From contig JBBPYR010000121.1 of assembly GCA_038199755.1 (NCBI GenBank), forward strand, positions 1-31,760: a DNA stretch of 31,760 nucleotides. The letters run 5' to 3'. The notes beneath the pieces are model-generated. The model saw nothing but the letters and a program-made list of their open reading frames with translations. It made no database searches and was not told the origin of the DNA. The position numbers and the translations under genes are program-made. Of the stretch, positions 1 through 7,169 are shown in pieces. This stretch comes from JBBPYR01 sp038199755. GTDB lineage: Bacteria > Chloroflexota > Ktedonobacteria > Ktedonobacterales > Ktedonobacteraceae. Position 1 is the stretch's first letter. Every line of letters begins with the position of its first letter.

Positions 1-108
1 TCCGTAGGGGCCAGATTGATCGCGCCCTCCGCTCAATTCATTGAGCGAGATTCGCGGAATCACAGGCGATCAATCGCCACGGGGCGCGATCAATCTGGCC
101 CCTACGGA
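1..108. repeat. Inverted-repeat element, copy A (MITE-like)
   Basis: Arms at 1-27 and 82-108 are perfect 27-bp inverted repeats beginning TCCGTAGGGGCC. Between them are smaller hairpins: CGCTCAA/TTGAGCG and GGCGA/TCGCC. The same arm sequence recurs at 16292-16377 and, decayed, at 24890-24997. The left end coincides with the window edge, so the element may extend further. It lies just upstream of dhaK and carries no gene; it is probably a non-autonomous mobile repeat or a structured intergenic repeat. Confidence 0.8.
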
Positions 109-184
109 TGGGTTTCTCTGATTACCAGGTTCATTAGTAAATGTGCATTATCGCGCCCTTTATACGATACAGAAGGAGACAGAT

Positions 185-1033
185 ATGAAGAAGCTGATCA
201 ATCGGCCCGAAGATGTGGTCAAAGAAGCCCTGGCAGGAATGGAAGCTTTACACCCCGAACTGCTCCGTATTGACTATGAGAACCAGATAATTGTACGCGC
301 CGATGCTCCGGTCAAGGGCAAGGTGGGAGTCATCTCTGGTGGTGGTAGCGGCCACGAGCCGATGCATGGCGGCTTTGTTGGACATGGCATGCTCGATGCC
401 GCTTGCCCCGGTGAGGTCTTCACCTCGCCTGTGCCCGATCAGATGCTTGCGGCTACGCGAGCCGTCAATGGGGGCGCGGGTGTGCTGCACATCGTCAAGA
501 ACTATACGGGCGACGTGCTGAACTTTGAGATGGCGGCAGAGTTGGCTCAGGCCGATGGTATCGAAGTCGCGAGCGTAGTGACTAACGATGACGTAGCAGT
601 GCAAGATAGTCTGTATACGGCAGGGCGACGTCGCGTTGGCGTCACGGTTCTGTTGGAGAAGCTCGTTGGCGGTCTGGCCGAGGCGGGTGCGCCGCTGGCA
701 AAGGTCACGGAGATAGCGCAGCGCGTGAATGCCAGTGGACGCAGTATGGGCATGGCCTTGACATCCTGTACAGTCCCAGCGGCAGGCAAGCCTACGTTCG
801 AGTTGGGCGAAAACGAAATGGAGATCGGCATCGGCATTCATGGTGAGCCGGGTCGTCGCCGCGTCCAGCTTGCGTCCGCGGCAGAGGTAGTTGAGATGAT
901 CGCGAAACCCGTGATTGACGATCTGAGCCTCAAAGCGGGTGAGCGAGTGCTGGCCTTTGTCAACGGCATGGGTGGTACTCCTCTGATTGAGCTGTATGTG
1001 GTTGCCAACGAGTTGGCGGAAACCTGCGGATAA
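185..1033 (+). CDS. dhaK: Dihydroxyacetone kinase subunit DhaK, C-terminally truncated
   Basis: DhaK binds dihydroxyacetone covalently through a histidine so that DhaL can phosphorylate it. The ATG at 185 follows AGAAGGAGA, so I prefer it to the in-frame ATG at 143. The 282-residue product shows the DhaK signature SGGGSGHEP (about 51-59), KNYTGD (about 105-110), NDDVAV and the substrate-histidine motif GIHGEPG (His219). It runs collinear with the family to GGTPLIELY and then stops at residue 282. Family members are about 330-356 residues and continue with a conserved segment around a TSLEM-like motif, which is absent. The next gene is dhaM, and dhaL, which normally lies between them, is missing. 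The protein is probably non-functional or impaired unless the gap is an assembly or deletion artefact. Confidence 0.88.
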   Translation: MKKLINRPEDVVKEALAGMEALHPELLRIDYENQIIVRADAPVKGKVGVISGGGSGHEPMHGGFVGHGMLDAACPGEVFTSPVPDQMLAATRAVNGGAGVLHIVKNYTGDVLNFEMAAELAQADGIEVASVVTNDDVAVQDSLYTAGRRRVGVTVLLEKLVGGLAEAGAPLAKVTEIAQRVNASGRSMGMALTSCTVPAAGKPTFELGENEMEIGIGIHGEPGRRRVQLASAAEVVEMIAKPVIDDLSLKAGERVLAFVNGMGGTPLIELYVVANELAETCG

Positions 1034-1054
1034 ATTAGGAAGAGGGACATATTC

Positions 1055-1462
1055 ATGGCGGTTAGCTTGGTAATCGTATCGCATAGTTCACGTCTGGCGG
1101 AGGGCGTCGCCGAGTTAGCAGGGCAGATGGCGCAAGAGAAGGTACGCATCGTAGCGGCAGGAGGAACAGCCGAGGGTAATCTTGGTACCTCCGTCGAGAA
1201 GATCGTCAACGCGCTTCACCAGGTGACTGGGCCTGATGGTGTACTTGTGCTGCTAGACCTGGGCAGTGCGGTGATGGCGACGGAAATGGCAGTTGAGGCA
1301 TTCAGCCATGACGCGCACTATCCAGTTCTGATAAGCTCGGCATCGCTGGTTGAGGGTGCCGTTATTGCCGCGATCGAAGCCTCCATCGGCAACAGTCTGG
1401 AGGAAGTGGCGGAGGCTGCCGCCAATGCGCACCTGCTTCCAAAGATACACGCCCATCATTGA
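1055..1462 (+). CDS. dhaM: DhaM, PTS EIIA(man)-type phosphotransfer protein
   Basis: This 135-residue protein is the single-domain, EIIA(mannose)-fold form of DhaM. In the family it takes phosphate from HPr and rephosphorylates ADP bound to DhaL, driving PEP-dependent dihydroxyacetone phosphorylation in the cytoplasm. It begins VIVSHSSRLAEG, where His10 is the expected phospho-histidine, and contains VLLDLGSAVMATEMA and the late motif SLVEGAVIAA typical of DhaM. An AGGAAGAGGGA ribosome site precedes the ATG. The gene lies 21 bp after the truncated dhaK and 21 bp before HPr, so the three look co-transcribed. It lacks the HPr and EI-like domains fused to E. coli DhaM; a separate HPr gene follows instead. 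Confidence 0.9.
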   Translation: MAVSLVIVSHSSRLAEGVAELAGQMAQEKVRIVAAGGTAEGNLGTSVEKIVNALHQVTGPDGVLVLLDLGSAVMATEMAVEAFSHDAHYPVLISSASLVEGAVIAAIEASIGNSLEEVAEAAANAHLLPKIHAHH

Positions 1463-1483
1463 GCATAAAAAAGGATCATACAC

Positions 1484-1759
1484 GTGTCAAAAGTAGAGAC
1501 GCATCTGACTATTGCTAATAAAGTTGGCTTACATGCTCGGCCCGCCCGTCTGCTGGTGCAAACGGCGGCCACCTTTCAATCACGCATTCAGATACAATGT
1601 GGCGAGAAAACTGTCAGTGCTAAGAGCATTCTAGGGGTACTCACTCTGGGCGTGCTGTATGGTGATACCATCAAACTGAACGCCGAAGGTGAGGATGCCG
1701 AACAAGCTATCACGGCATTATCAGAGCTGGTGCAGCAAAAGTTTAACGAAGAGGAATAG
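1484..1759 (+). CDS. ptsH: HPr phosphocarrier protein
   Basis: The 91-residue protein is a PTS HPr. The active-site motif GLHARPA places the phospho-histidine at His17. The KSILGVLTLGV segment carries Ser47, the equivalent of the regulatory Ser46 of Gram-positive HPr. Translation starts at GTG, preceded by AAAAAGGATC. It is the last gene of the dhaK-dhaM-HPr unit and is followed at once by a long hairpin. Its placement suggests a dedicated phosphate donor for DhaM; EI is not in this window. Whether Ser47 is actually regulated by an HPr kinase cannot be told from the sequence. Confidence 0.93.
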   Translation: MSKVETHLTIANKVGLHARPARLLVQTAATFQSRIQIQCGEKTVSAKSILGVLTLGVLYGDTIKLNAEGEDAEQAITALSELVQQKFNEEE

Positions 1760-1814
1760 CAATACAAAGTGAGATGAGGCGTATATAGCACACGCCTCAT
1801 CTCACTTTGTATTG
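1760..1814. terminator. Long perfect hairpin between convergent genes
   Basis: Arms 1760-1782 and 1792-1814 are a perfect 23-bp inverted repeat with a 9-nt loop. It starts one base after the HPr stop and ends 3 bp before the stop of the convergent MFS gene, so it is probably a bidirectional terminator. No U-tract follows on either strand. Confidence 0.75.
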
Positions 1815-1817
1815 GCC

Positions 1818-3353
1818 CTACGCTTGCACATTGCGAATGTAGCGCACGGCGATGGTGCCGAGCAGACAATAGGCAATGGAGAGGGCGAACAGGATTTGAA
1901 AGCCGAGCACAGGTTGGCCGCTCTTATTAAAGCTATCGAGCAAGGGGCCACCGATGACGGGGGCAATCACCTGTGGCAGTGAGAGCGAGATGTTCCACAC
2001 GCCCATGTCGCGGGCATGATCGTGGCGTGAAGGCAACACGTCAGCAACCAACGCCCAATCCACGCTAGTATAAGCACCATAGCCGAAGCCGAAAATGGCA
2101 CCCCCGATCAGCACAATGGGCAACGATTGCGTTATGATAAAGGTCAGGGCGACCACAGCCATAAACGCGCCGGAGATATAGACGAGGCGTTTGCGCCCAA
2201 AGCGGTCTGAGAGCCAGCCAGCGGCGAAGGCACTGAGCAGGCTCGTCAACGATACAATAATAATAAAATTGGTGGCCTCCGCCTCTGGATGCGCCACATG
2301 CACGGCATCGCGCAGATAGTATTGTAAAAAATCCTGCACGGTATAAATACCCATCATCATCAGCAATCGTGTTATCAGCACCCAGGCAAAATCGGGATCG
2401 CGGCGCGGGTTGAAATCGAACAAGCGCAGAATGCCGATAGTCGCAATCACCTCAAGCACTACTTGCTGCACATCTCCGCTCACACTCAAGCCGGGAATAT
2501 GCAGTGCATTCCAAACAGCCATGATGCCCCAAGCAAGCAGCACGATGATTGTGGTACCTATCACGTTATATACCAGGGAGCGTGTGAGCCAGGGACGCGC
2601 AGATGCGGTGGTGTCTATCATGGACGCTACTTTTGGAACCATAGCTGGCTCATTTGCACTCCCCTTGGTTATAAGCTGGCGCTCTTTGATCGTAGCAATC
2701 GTAATCAGCATCAATGCGAGCATGACAGAGATAATGATGCCGTAGGTCAGCCAGAGACTCTGCTGATATTGATAGATAGGCTTCGTTGCATCGATGAGCT
2801 GGCCCGCGATAATCACGCCAGCGATACTGCCCACAATTGAGAGCAAGCCCATCACACCGGAGGCCATGCCGCGCTGCTTCTGTGGCACAATATCTGGTAG
2901 GAGGGCATGAAAGGGAGCGGTCGCGGCATTATTGGAGAATTGCACGAGTATATAGGCCAGGGCTAGCGTGGGAATATCACGCGCCGCCGCCATCCAGATT
3001 AAGCCACCCACATTGACGAGTGTGCCGAATAGGATGTAGGGGCGACGACGCCCCCAGCGGGCAAGCTTGCCGCGAGTGCTATCACTGAGCATACCAAAGA
3101 GGGGATTAGCGAAGAGCGAGACAAAGGCACCGGGGACAAGCACAAAGGCTAGAGCTTCTCCCTTATGCAATTCGCCTACTAACTTGAAGACTTGGCTGGG
3201 AAGGATAATAATACCAAGGGCGGCCCAGTGAAAATTGAGGGCCAGCCAAAAAATACTGATGGTGACGATAGTTGTCCAGCGCAACCGCGGCAGCTTCTCT
3301 GCTGGTTGCGGCAATATACTACTCTTTTCGCGCTCCTGATTGCGTGCAGCCAT
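1818..3353 (-). CDS. Major facilitator superfamily transporter, SLC45/sugar-symporter-like
   Basis: This 511-residue protein has about 12 hydrophobic segments and belongs to the major facilitator superfamily. The loop between helices 2 and 3 reads NPLFGMLSDSTRGKLARWGRRRP, a form seen in the SLC45/sucrose-transporter and GPH-like branches. A second, classical signature, GWLSDRFGRKR, sits at the matching position of the C-terminal half. The motif ADVLPSRHDHARDMGVWN before helix 11 is also common in that branch. A polar central loop (around 215-245) separates the halves. The start has GAGGAGCAGG upstream. The substrate is not determinable here; a sugar or small polyol would fit the dha genes next door, but the gene is convergent to them, not in their operon. 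Confidence 0.82.
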   Translation of the reverse strand: MAARNQEREKSSILPQPAEKLPRLRWTTIVTISIFWLALNFHWAALGIIILPSQVFKLVGELHKGEALAFVLVPGAFVSLFANPLFGMLSDSTRGKLARWGRRRPYILFGTLVNVGGLIWMAAARDIPTLALAYILVQFSNNAATAPFHALLPDIVPQKQRGMASGVMGLLSIVGSIAGVIIAGQLIDATKPIYQYQQSLWLTYGIIISVMLALMLITIATIKERQLITKGSANEPAMVPKVASMIDTTASARPWLTRSLVYNVIGTTIIVLLAWGIMAVWNALHIPGLSVSGDVQQVVLEVIATIGILRLFDFNPRRDPDFAWVLITRLLMMMGIYTVQDFLQYYLRDAVHVAHPEAEATNFIIIVSLTSLLSAFAAGWLSDRFGRKRLVYISGAFMAVVALTFIITQSLPIVLIGGAIFGFGYGAYTSVDWALVADVLPSRHDHARDMGVWNISLSLPQVIAPVIGGPLLDSFNKSGQPVLGFQILFALSIAYCLLGTIAVRYIRNVQA

Positions 3354-3396
3354 GTTGTCCTGCTCCTCTTCAAAAGAAACCGTTTTTGGGTGGGGC

Positions 3397-3483
3397 AGGG
3401 CACCCGCAAGGGGATGCCCTACAATGACACGCAGAAAGATAATGACATGGTATCATTGTAGGGCATCCCCTTGCGGGTGCCCT
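3397..3483. repeat. 31-bp inverted repeat, second repeat family
   Basis: Arms 3397-3427 and 3453-3483 are perfect 31-bp inverted repeats around a 25-nt spacer. Each arm can also fold on itself (GGGCA...TGCCC), so the element could form a branched structure. It occupies the divergent intergenic region between the MFS gene and the lipoprotein gene. The arm contains GTAGGGCATCCCC, related in style but not in sequence to the copy A/B/C repeats. Confidence 0.8.
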
Positions 3484-3545
3484 TACACGCCCGATAATCA
3501 TATAAATATACAATAAATACACCATCTTGCAGGAAGGATATCCTA

Positions 3546-4514
3546 ATGTTGCGACAGCGTGCCAATGTTTTCTGTCCTCTGTTTCTATGTTGTGTGTTGT
3601 TGCTCGTCGCGTGCAGTGGAAACACCATACCCCCAACGGCGGTAGTTTCACCGACAGCGACACAGCAGACTATTGTGCTTGCTACTAGCACCCCAACGGC
3701 ACAGGCAACACCAACACCTGTTGCATCTAGTACGGCTCCACAGCATTACGCGACGCATATGCTACTGCATGGTGTGGGGCGACCCGATGATCTGGTGTTC
3801 GATCAGCAAGGACGCTTGTTATTTAGCGATTTTTATAATGGAACGATTAGCCGCGTGAATGCGAATGGCACGGTCACGGTGCTCTACCAGAACATCGCGG
3901 GGCCGGAGGGATTGGTGGTGCTCAAGGATGGCACCTTGATTGTCGCGGAGCAGCGCAGCAATCGGATTATTAGCTTTACCCCGGGCGCAACAAGTCCTAC
4001 TACGCTACGGGCATTACCAGGAACGCCCAGTAGCGCACGCTGTAAGGATGGCGTTGATGGGATCGCCCTTGACCCAAGCAATAACACCTTGATTGTGCCC
4101 GATAGTCCTACGGGTGAGGTCTATCGCATGAGCCTGGACGGGAAGACGTTGACGCTACTCACAACTGGTATCGTGCGTCCGGTGGGGGCGGCGGTCGATG
4201 CTCAAGGCACTATCTATGTGGCAGACGAGTGCGGTGGTGCCTTGTGGCGGCTCACCGCAGCGGGTCAGAAGGAGCGCATCGGTGGCTTTGGCATGCTGGA
4301 TGATGTTGTGCTGGACACCCGCGGCAATGTGCTGGTGACGGACCTATTGCCCGCGCTGCATGCCCTGATACGCATAAACCTGGCAACGGGCAAGCGCGAG
4401 ACGCTGGCGAGTGCGGGTTTTATCGAGCCCCAGGGGCTGCTGATTGATGGACGTGATAACATATTCGTATCGGACGACTACGCAAATAGTATTGTGGAGT
4501 ACACGCCATCATGA
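3546..4514 (+). CDS. Lipoprotein with NHL/SMP-30-like beta-propeller
   Basis: This 322-residue exported lipoprotein opens with a basic start, a hydrophobic stretch and the lipobox LLVACSG, making Cys23 the likely lipidated residue. A Thr/Pro/Ala-rich linker (about 28-65) follows. The rest is built from repeating blades such as PDDLVFDQQGRLLFSDF, PEGLVVLKDGTLIVAEQ, VDGIALDPSNNTLIVPD, VGAAVDAQGTIYVADE and PQGLLIDGRDNIFVSDD, typical of NHL or SMP-30/gluconolactonase-like propellers. A GGAAGGATATCCTA leader precedes the ATG. The stop overlaps the next start (ATGA at 4511-4514), implying translational coupling to the CoA-transferase A subunit. Catalytic activity is unproven; it may be only a binding propeller. 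Confidence 0.82.
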   Translation: MLRQRANVFCPLFLCCVLLLVACSGNTIPPTAVVSPTATQQTIVLATSTPTAQATPTPVASSTAPQHYATHMLLHGVGRPDDLVFDQQGRLLFSDFYNGTISRVNANGTVTVLYQNIAGPEGLVVLKDGTLIVAEQRSNRIISFTPGATSPTTLRALPGTPSSARCKDGVDGIALDPSNNTLIVPDSPTGEVYRMSLDGKTLTLLTTGIVRPVGAAVDAQGTIYVADECGGALWRLTAAGQKERIGGFGMLDDVVLDTRGNVLVTDLLPALHALIRINLATGKRETLASAGFIEPQGLLIDGRDNIFVSDDYANSIVEYTPS

Positions 4515-5425
4515 GTAAACTGCTGTCTATGAGCGAGGCCATCGCACGCTATGTACCCGATGGAGCCTCAATTGCCGCGAGCCTTGCCCTCGAACCATGC
4601 ATCCCCTTTGCCGCTGGACACGAGATCATCCGGCAAAAGCGGCGTGACCTGACGCTGATCGGCCCTATTTCTGATATCCTCTTCGATCAGTTGATCGGCG
4701 CGGGCTGCGTCCAGAAAGTGATCGCGGCATGGGCAGGTAACGTCAGCGAGGGACTGGCGCATTGCTATCGGCGCGCCACTGAGAAGGACATTCCACAGCC
4801 GCTCAGTGTGGAGGATCACAGCAATTTTAGCATCGCATTGGCCTTGCTAGCGGCGGGTCTGGGTAGCCCCTATATTCCCACACGGTCGCTGCTGGGGAGC
4901 GACATCATTCGGCAAAATCCCACGCTACGCGTCGAAGCCTCGCCGCTTGATGGGACGCCGCTGTTGCTGGTGCCTGCGATCCGACCTGATGTGGCGATTG
5001 TGCATGTGCAGCGCAGCGATGTGGACGGCAACGCGCACCTGTGGGGCAATCTCGGCCTGTGCGAAGAGGCGACATTAGCGGCACGTGACATTATCCTGGT
5101 GGCCGAAGAGATTGTCGCCCACGAGGTGATTGTGAGTGACCCGAACCGCGTGCTGGCACCATCCTTCAAGGTGCGGGCGGTGGTGCATGAGCCGTGGGGA
5201 GCGCATCCCTCGCCTGTGCAAGGCCATTATAACCGCGACCACCAATATTTTCACGAATATCATCAGCGCACACGCACGGTAGAGGGCTTTCAGCAGTGGC
5301 TAGAGGAGTGGGTGCTAGGGGTGCCAGACCGCGCCGCCTATATTGAAAAGCTAGGCAAAGAGCGCGTTCAGACCCTAGCATTGAAAGAGCACCACTATGC
5401 CGCTCCCGTGGATTATGGCTATTAG
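4511..5425 (+). CDS. Family I CoA-transferase, subunit A (GctA/IpdA-like)
   Basis: The 304-residue protein matches the alpha subunit of family I CoA-transferases, closest in form to glutaconate CoA-transferase A and the steroid-ring-opening IpdA group. Visible features are DGASIAASLALEP near the N-terminus, DLTLIGP, LIGAGCVQKVIAAWAGN (about 62-78), PDVAIVHVQRSDVDGNAHLWG (about 157-177) and ARDIILVAEEIV. A tail of about 70 residues after VHEPWGAHPSPVQG is usual in this group. The start overlaps the preceding stop by 4 bp, and subunit B follows 21 bp downstream. Together they would act on a dicarboxylic or ring-derived acyl-CoA; the substrate cannot be fixed from sequence alone. Confidence 0.85.
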   Translation: MSKLLSMSEAIARYVPDGASIAASLALEPCIPFAAGHEIIRQKRRDLTLIGPISDILFDQLIGAGCVQKVIAAWAGNVSEGLAHCYRRATEKDIPQPLSVEDHSNFSIALALLAAGLGSPYIPTRSLLGSDIIRQNPTLRVEASPLDGTPLLLVPAIRPDVAIVHVQRSDVDGNAHLWGNLGLCEEATLAARDIILVAEEIVAHEVIVSDPNRVLAPSFKVRAVVHEPWGAHPSPVQGHYNRDHQYFHEYHQRTRTVEGFQQWLEEWVLGVPDRAAYIEKLGKERVQTLALKEHHYAAPVDYGY

Positions 5426-5446
5426 GGGTAAGAAGGAGAATTCACA

Positions 5447-6232
5447 ATGGATTACACGCCGAGAGAACTGATGGTTGTGTGTGCGGCAAGGCAGATACAG
5501 GATGGTGAGCGTGTCTTCGTGGGTATGCGCCTGCCGATCATCGCCTTTGCGCTGGCGAAACGCACCCATGCGCCTCATAGCATCGGCCTATTTGAGACAG
5601 GCATTGTGCGCGATCAGCCATCCAAAGAGTTGCTGTATACGATGGGCGACCCACCCAATATTACTGGTGCGCTCTGGACTACACGCACGATCAATCCAAT
5701 GGGCTTGATGGCAACGGGCGAGGTGCAGCTTGGCTTTATCGGCGGCGCGGAGATTGACCGCTATGGCAACCTCAATACGACGGTGATTGGCGACTGGCAG
5801 CATAATCAGCCGAAAGTGCGCTTGCCCGGCAGTGGTGGCGGTGCTGATATCGCGTCGCTTTCACAGCGGCTGGCAATTATTATGCCGCACGACCGCCATC
5901 GTTTGCGCGAAAAGGTTGACTACATCACTAGCCCCGGCTATGGCTATCCCGATGAGCATGGGCCAGCTGGGATAGCGTGGCGACAGAGGGTGGGGCTACC
6001 ACGCGGTGGTCCCGCTGCGCTGATTACGACGCTAGCGGTTTTTTCCTTCGATCAGCAGTCAGGTGAGGCTCTGCTGCAATCCTATCATCCCGGTAGTAGC
6101 CTTGAGCAGGTGCAGGAGCAAACTGGCTGGCCGCTACGACTCGCACCCGATTGCGCCGAAACCATGCCACCCAGTGCGGACGAACTACGCCTGATTCGGG
6201 AGTGTGACCCGCAGGGTGTGTGGACTAGGTAA
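5447..6232 (+). CDS. Family I CoA-transferase, subunit B (GctB/IpdB-like)
   Basis: The 261-residue protein is the beta partner of the preceding gene. It shows RELMVVCAARQIQDGERVFVGM, then GLFETGIV at about 44-51, where family members place the catalytic Glu region. It continues with LGFIGGAEIDRYGNLNTT and the glycine-rich LPGSGGGADIASLS. An AAGAAGGAGAATTCACA ribosome site precedes the ATG. IpdB-type members are reported to work as hydrolases rather than transferases, so GctB-like transferase and IpdB-like ring hydrolase are both possible. The very long hairpin at 6237 ends the unit. Confidence 0.85.
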   Translation: MDYTPRELMVVCAARQIQDGERVFVGMRLPIIAFALAKRTHAPHSIGLFETGIVRDQPSKELLYTMGDPPNITGALWTTRTINPMGLMATGEVQLGFIGGAEIDRYGNLNTTVIGDWQHNQPKVRLPGSGGGADIASLSQRLAIIMPHDRHRLREKVDYITSPGYGYPDEHGPAGIAWRQRVGLPRGGPAALITTLAVFSFDQQSGEALLQSYHPGSSLEQVQEQTGWPLRLAPDCAETMPPSADELRLIRECDPQGVWTR

Positions 6233-6236
6233 TTGT

Positions 6237-6289
6237 GTAGGAACAAAAACGAGGACACTCTTTGTGGGGGTCCTCGTTTTTGTTCCTAC
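6237..6289. terminator. 20-bp perfect hairpin after the CoA-transferase genes
   Basis: Arms 6237-6256 and 6270-6289 are perfect over 20 bp, with a TTTTT run inside the right arm. It starts five bases after the subunit B stop. A rho-independent terminator is the simplest reading. Confidence 0.8.
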
Positions 6290-6332
6290 GAATGAAAATC
6301 TTTCCCTCTTTCCCCCTAGTAATCTTTCCCTT

Positions 6333-6372
6333 TCTAGAGTACTCTTAGAAAAGCTTATTGGAACATATGTTC
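6333..6372. promoter_or_regulatory. Two palindromes upstream of the winged-helix gene
   Basis: GAGTACTC at 6336-6343, flanked by TCTA and TTAGA, forms a near-palindrome at 6333-6349. GAACATATGTTC at 6361-6372 is a perfect 12-bp palindrome. Both lie in the AT-rich leader of the small DNA-binding protein and are plausible operators, possibly autoregulatory. Binding by that protein is inference. Confidence 0.35.
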
Positions 6373-6455
6373 ATTTTTACAGGAGGATTTTTGAGAGAGA
6401 GACATTAAGTGCAATAAAGATATTTGCCAGCAAACATATGACGAAAGGATACTGT

Positions 6456-6776
6456 ATGTCATCTTCACTCGTAGACAGTCCTTCTATTGGAAACCATCGT
6501 ATTCAACGCAGTGACAAAAATAGAGCCTTAGTGATAGACGCACTCCTACTCAAGTTTTCTCCAACCGAGTATCTTCTGCTCAAACCGCTATTAAATGGGC
6601 AGGCTATATCAGATCATCACCTTGTGCAAGAAGCATTTTCCTGCGAGGTGAGTCCTGCTATTCGTGAAAATCTCGATAAACACATTGATAAAATCCGCTC
6701 CAAACTGCGCCCCTCTGGCCTCGATGTACGCCGTGTCACCAAATACGGCTATATTTTACTCGCCGTTGATGAGTAA
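6456..6776 (+). CDS. Stand-alone OmpR/PhoB-type winged-helix protein
   Basis: Only about 106 residues long from the ATG at 6456, which follows GAAAGGA; an in-frame ATG at 6438 is an alternative. The segment from about residue 30 on fits the C-terminal DNA-binding domain of OmpR/PhoB response regulators: LKFSPTEYLLLKPLL, then ENLDKHIDKIRSKLRPSGLDVRRVTKYGYIL, which gives the recognition helix and the beta-hairpin wing with GY. No receiver or sensor domain precedes it, so any signal must reach it through another protein or by its concentration. The upstream region holds two palindromes. Base composition is more AT-rich than the preceding genes. Function is inferred from domain fold only. Confidence 0.68.
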   Translation: MSSSLVDSPSIGNHRIQRSDKNRALVIDALLLKFSPTEYLLLKPLLNGQAISDHHLVQEAFSCEVSPAIRENLDKHIDKIRSKLRPSGLDVRRVTKYGYILLAVDE

Positions 6777-6833
6777 ACACGACTATTTGCATAACTATTT
6801 CTTTGTGTAATTGCTTCTTCAAGAAATTGGAGG

Positions 6834-6880
6834 GAGAGGAAAAGGCCCCTAAAAAGATGGCCTTTTCCTCTCCTCTTTTT
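6834..6880 (+). terminator. Rho-independent terminator after the winged-helix gene
   Basis: Stem 6834-6847 pairs with 6859-6872 (14 bp perfect) and is followed by CTTTTTT. This is the most classical terminator of the window. Confidence 0.85.
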
Positions 6881-7056
6881 TGCTGCCCTATCAAGTATCA
6901 TTGCTTTTGTAGTCGAACGTAAGTTCTCAAAAGAGAAGGAGGTCGATCAAAGCTTGTAAGTGACTAGCTGGCATATCATGGAAGTTTGACAAAAGGGGTT
7001 GTAGTGCGTTTTGCTGAGTTTTCGAGAAGAAAAAGATACAGCACTCTTGAAAAGTT
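6881..7056. other. Intergenic stretch with weak signals only
   Basis: No gene is visible here. A TTGACA hexamer occurs at 6986-6991 without a convincing -10 box 16-18 bp on. AGAAGGAGGT at about 6936-6945 is a good Shine-Dalgarno-like string but no ORF of useful length follows it. The upstream region of the exported protein at 7170 continues into the folded leader at 7057-7127. Confidence 0.3.
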
Positions 7057-7127
7057 GGAAGCCTTCGACAGAGTGCGATGAGTGGAAGTCACCGCATGCT
7101 ATGAGTCTAGCATGTTGGAAGGCTTCC
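7057..7127 (+). promoter_or_regulatory. Nested inverted repeats in the leader of the exported protein
   Basis: GGAAGCCTT (7057-7065) pairs with AAGGCTTCC (7119-7127). Inside it CATGCTA (7095-7101) pairs with TAGCATG (7108-7114). The folded leader ends about 27 nt before the AGAAGGAG ribosome site of the 7170 gene, so a post-transcriptional role is possible. Confidence 0.35.
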
Positions 7128-7169
7128 CATCAGGAAAACCAGATTGTTTTTACAGAAGGAGCTAAAGCC

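Noticed and set aside
248..1084. 278-residue ORF on the minus strand across dhaK
   Set aside because: It overlaps a clear dhaK gene on the other strand and has no recognisable domain; it is a shadow frame.
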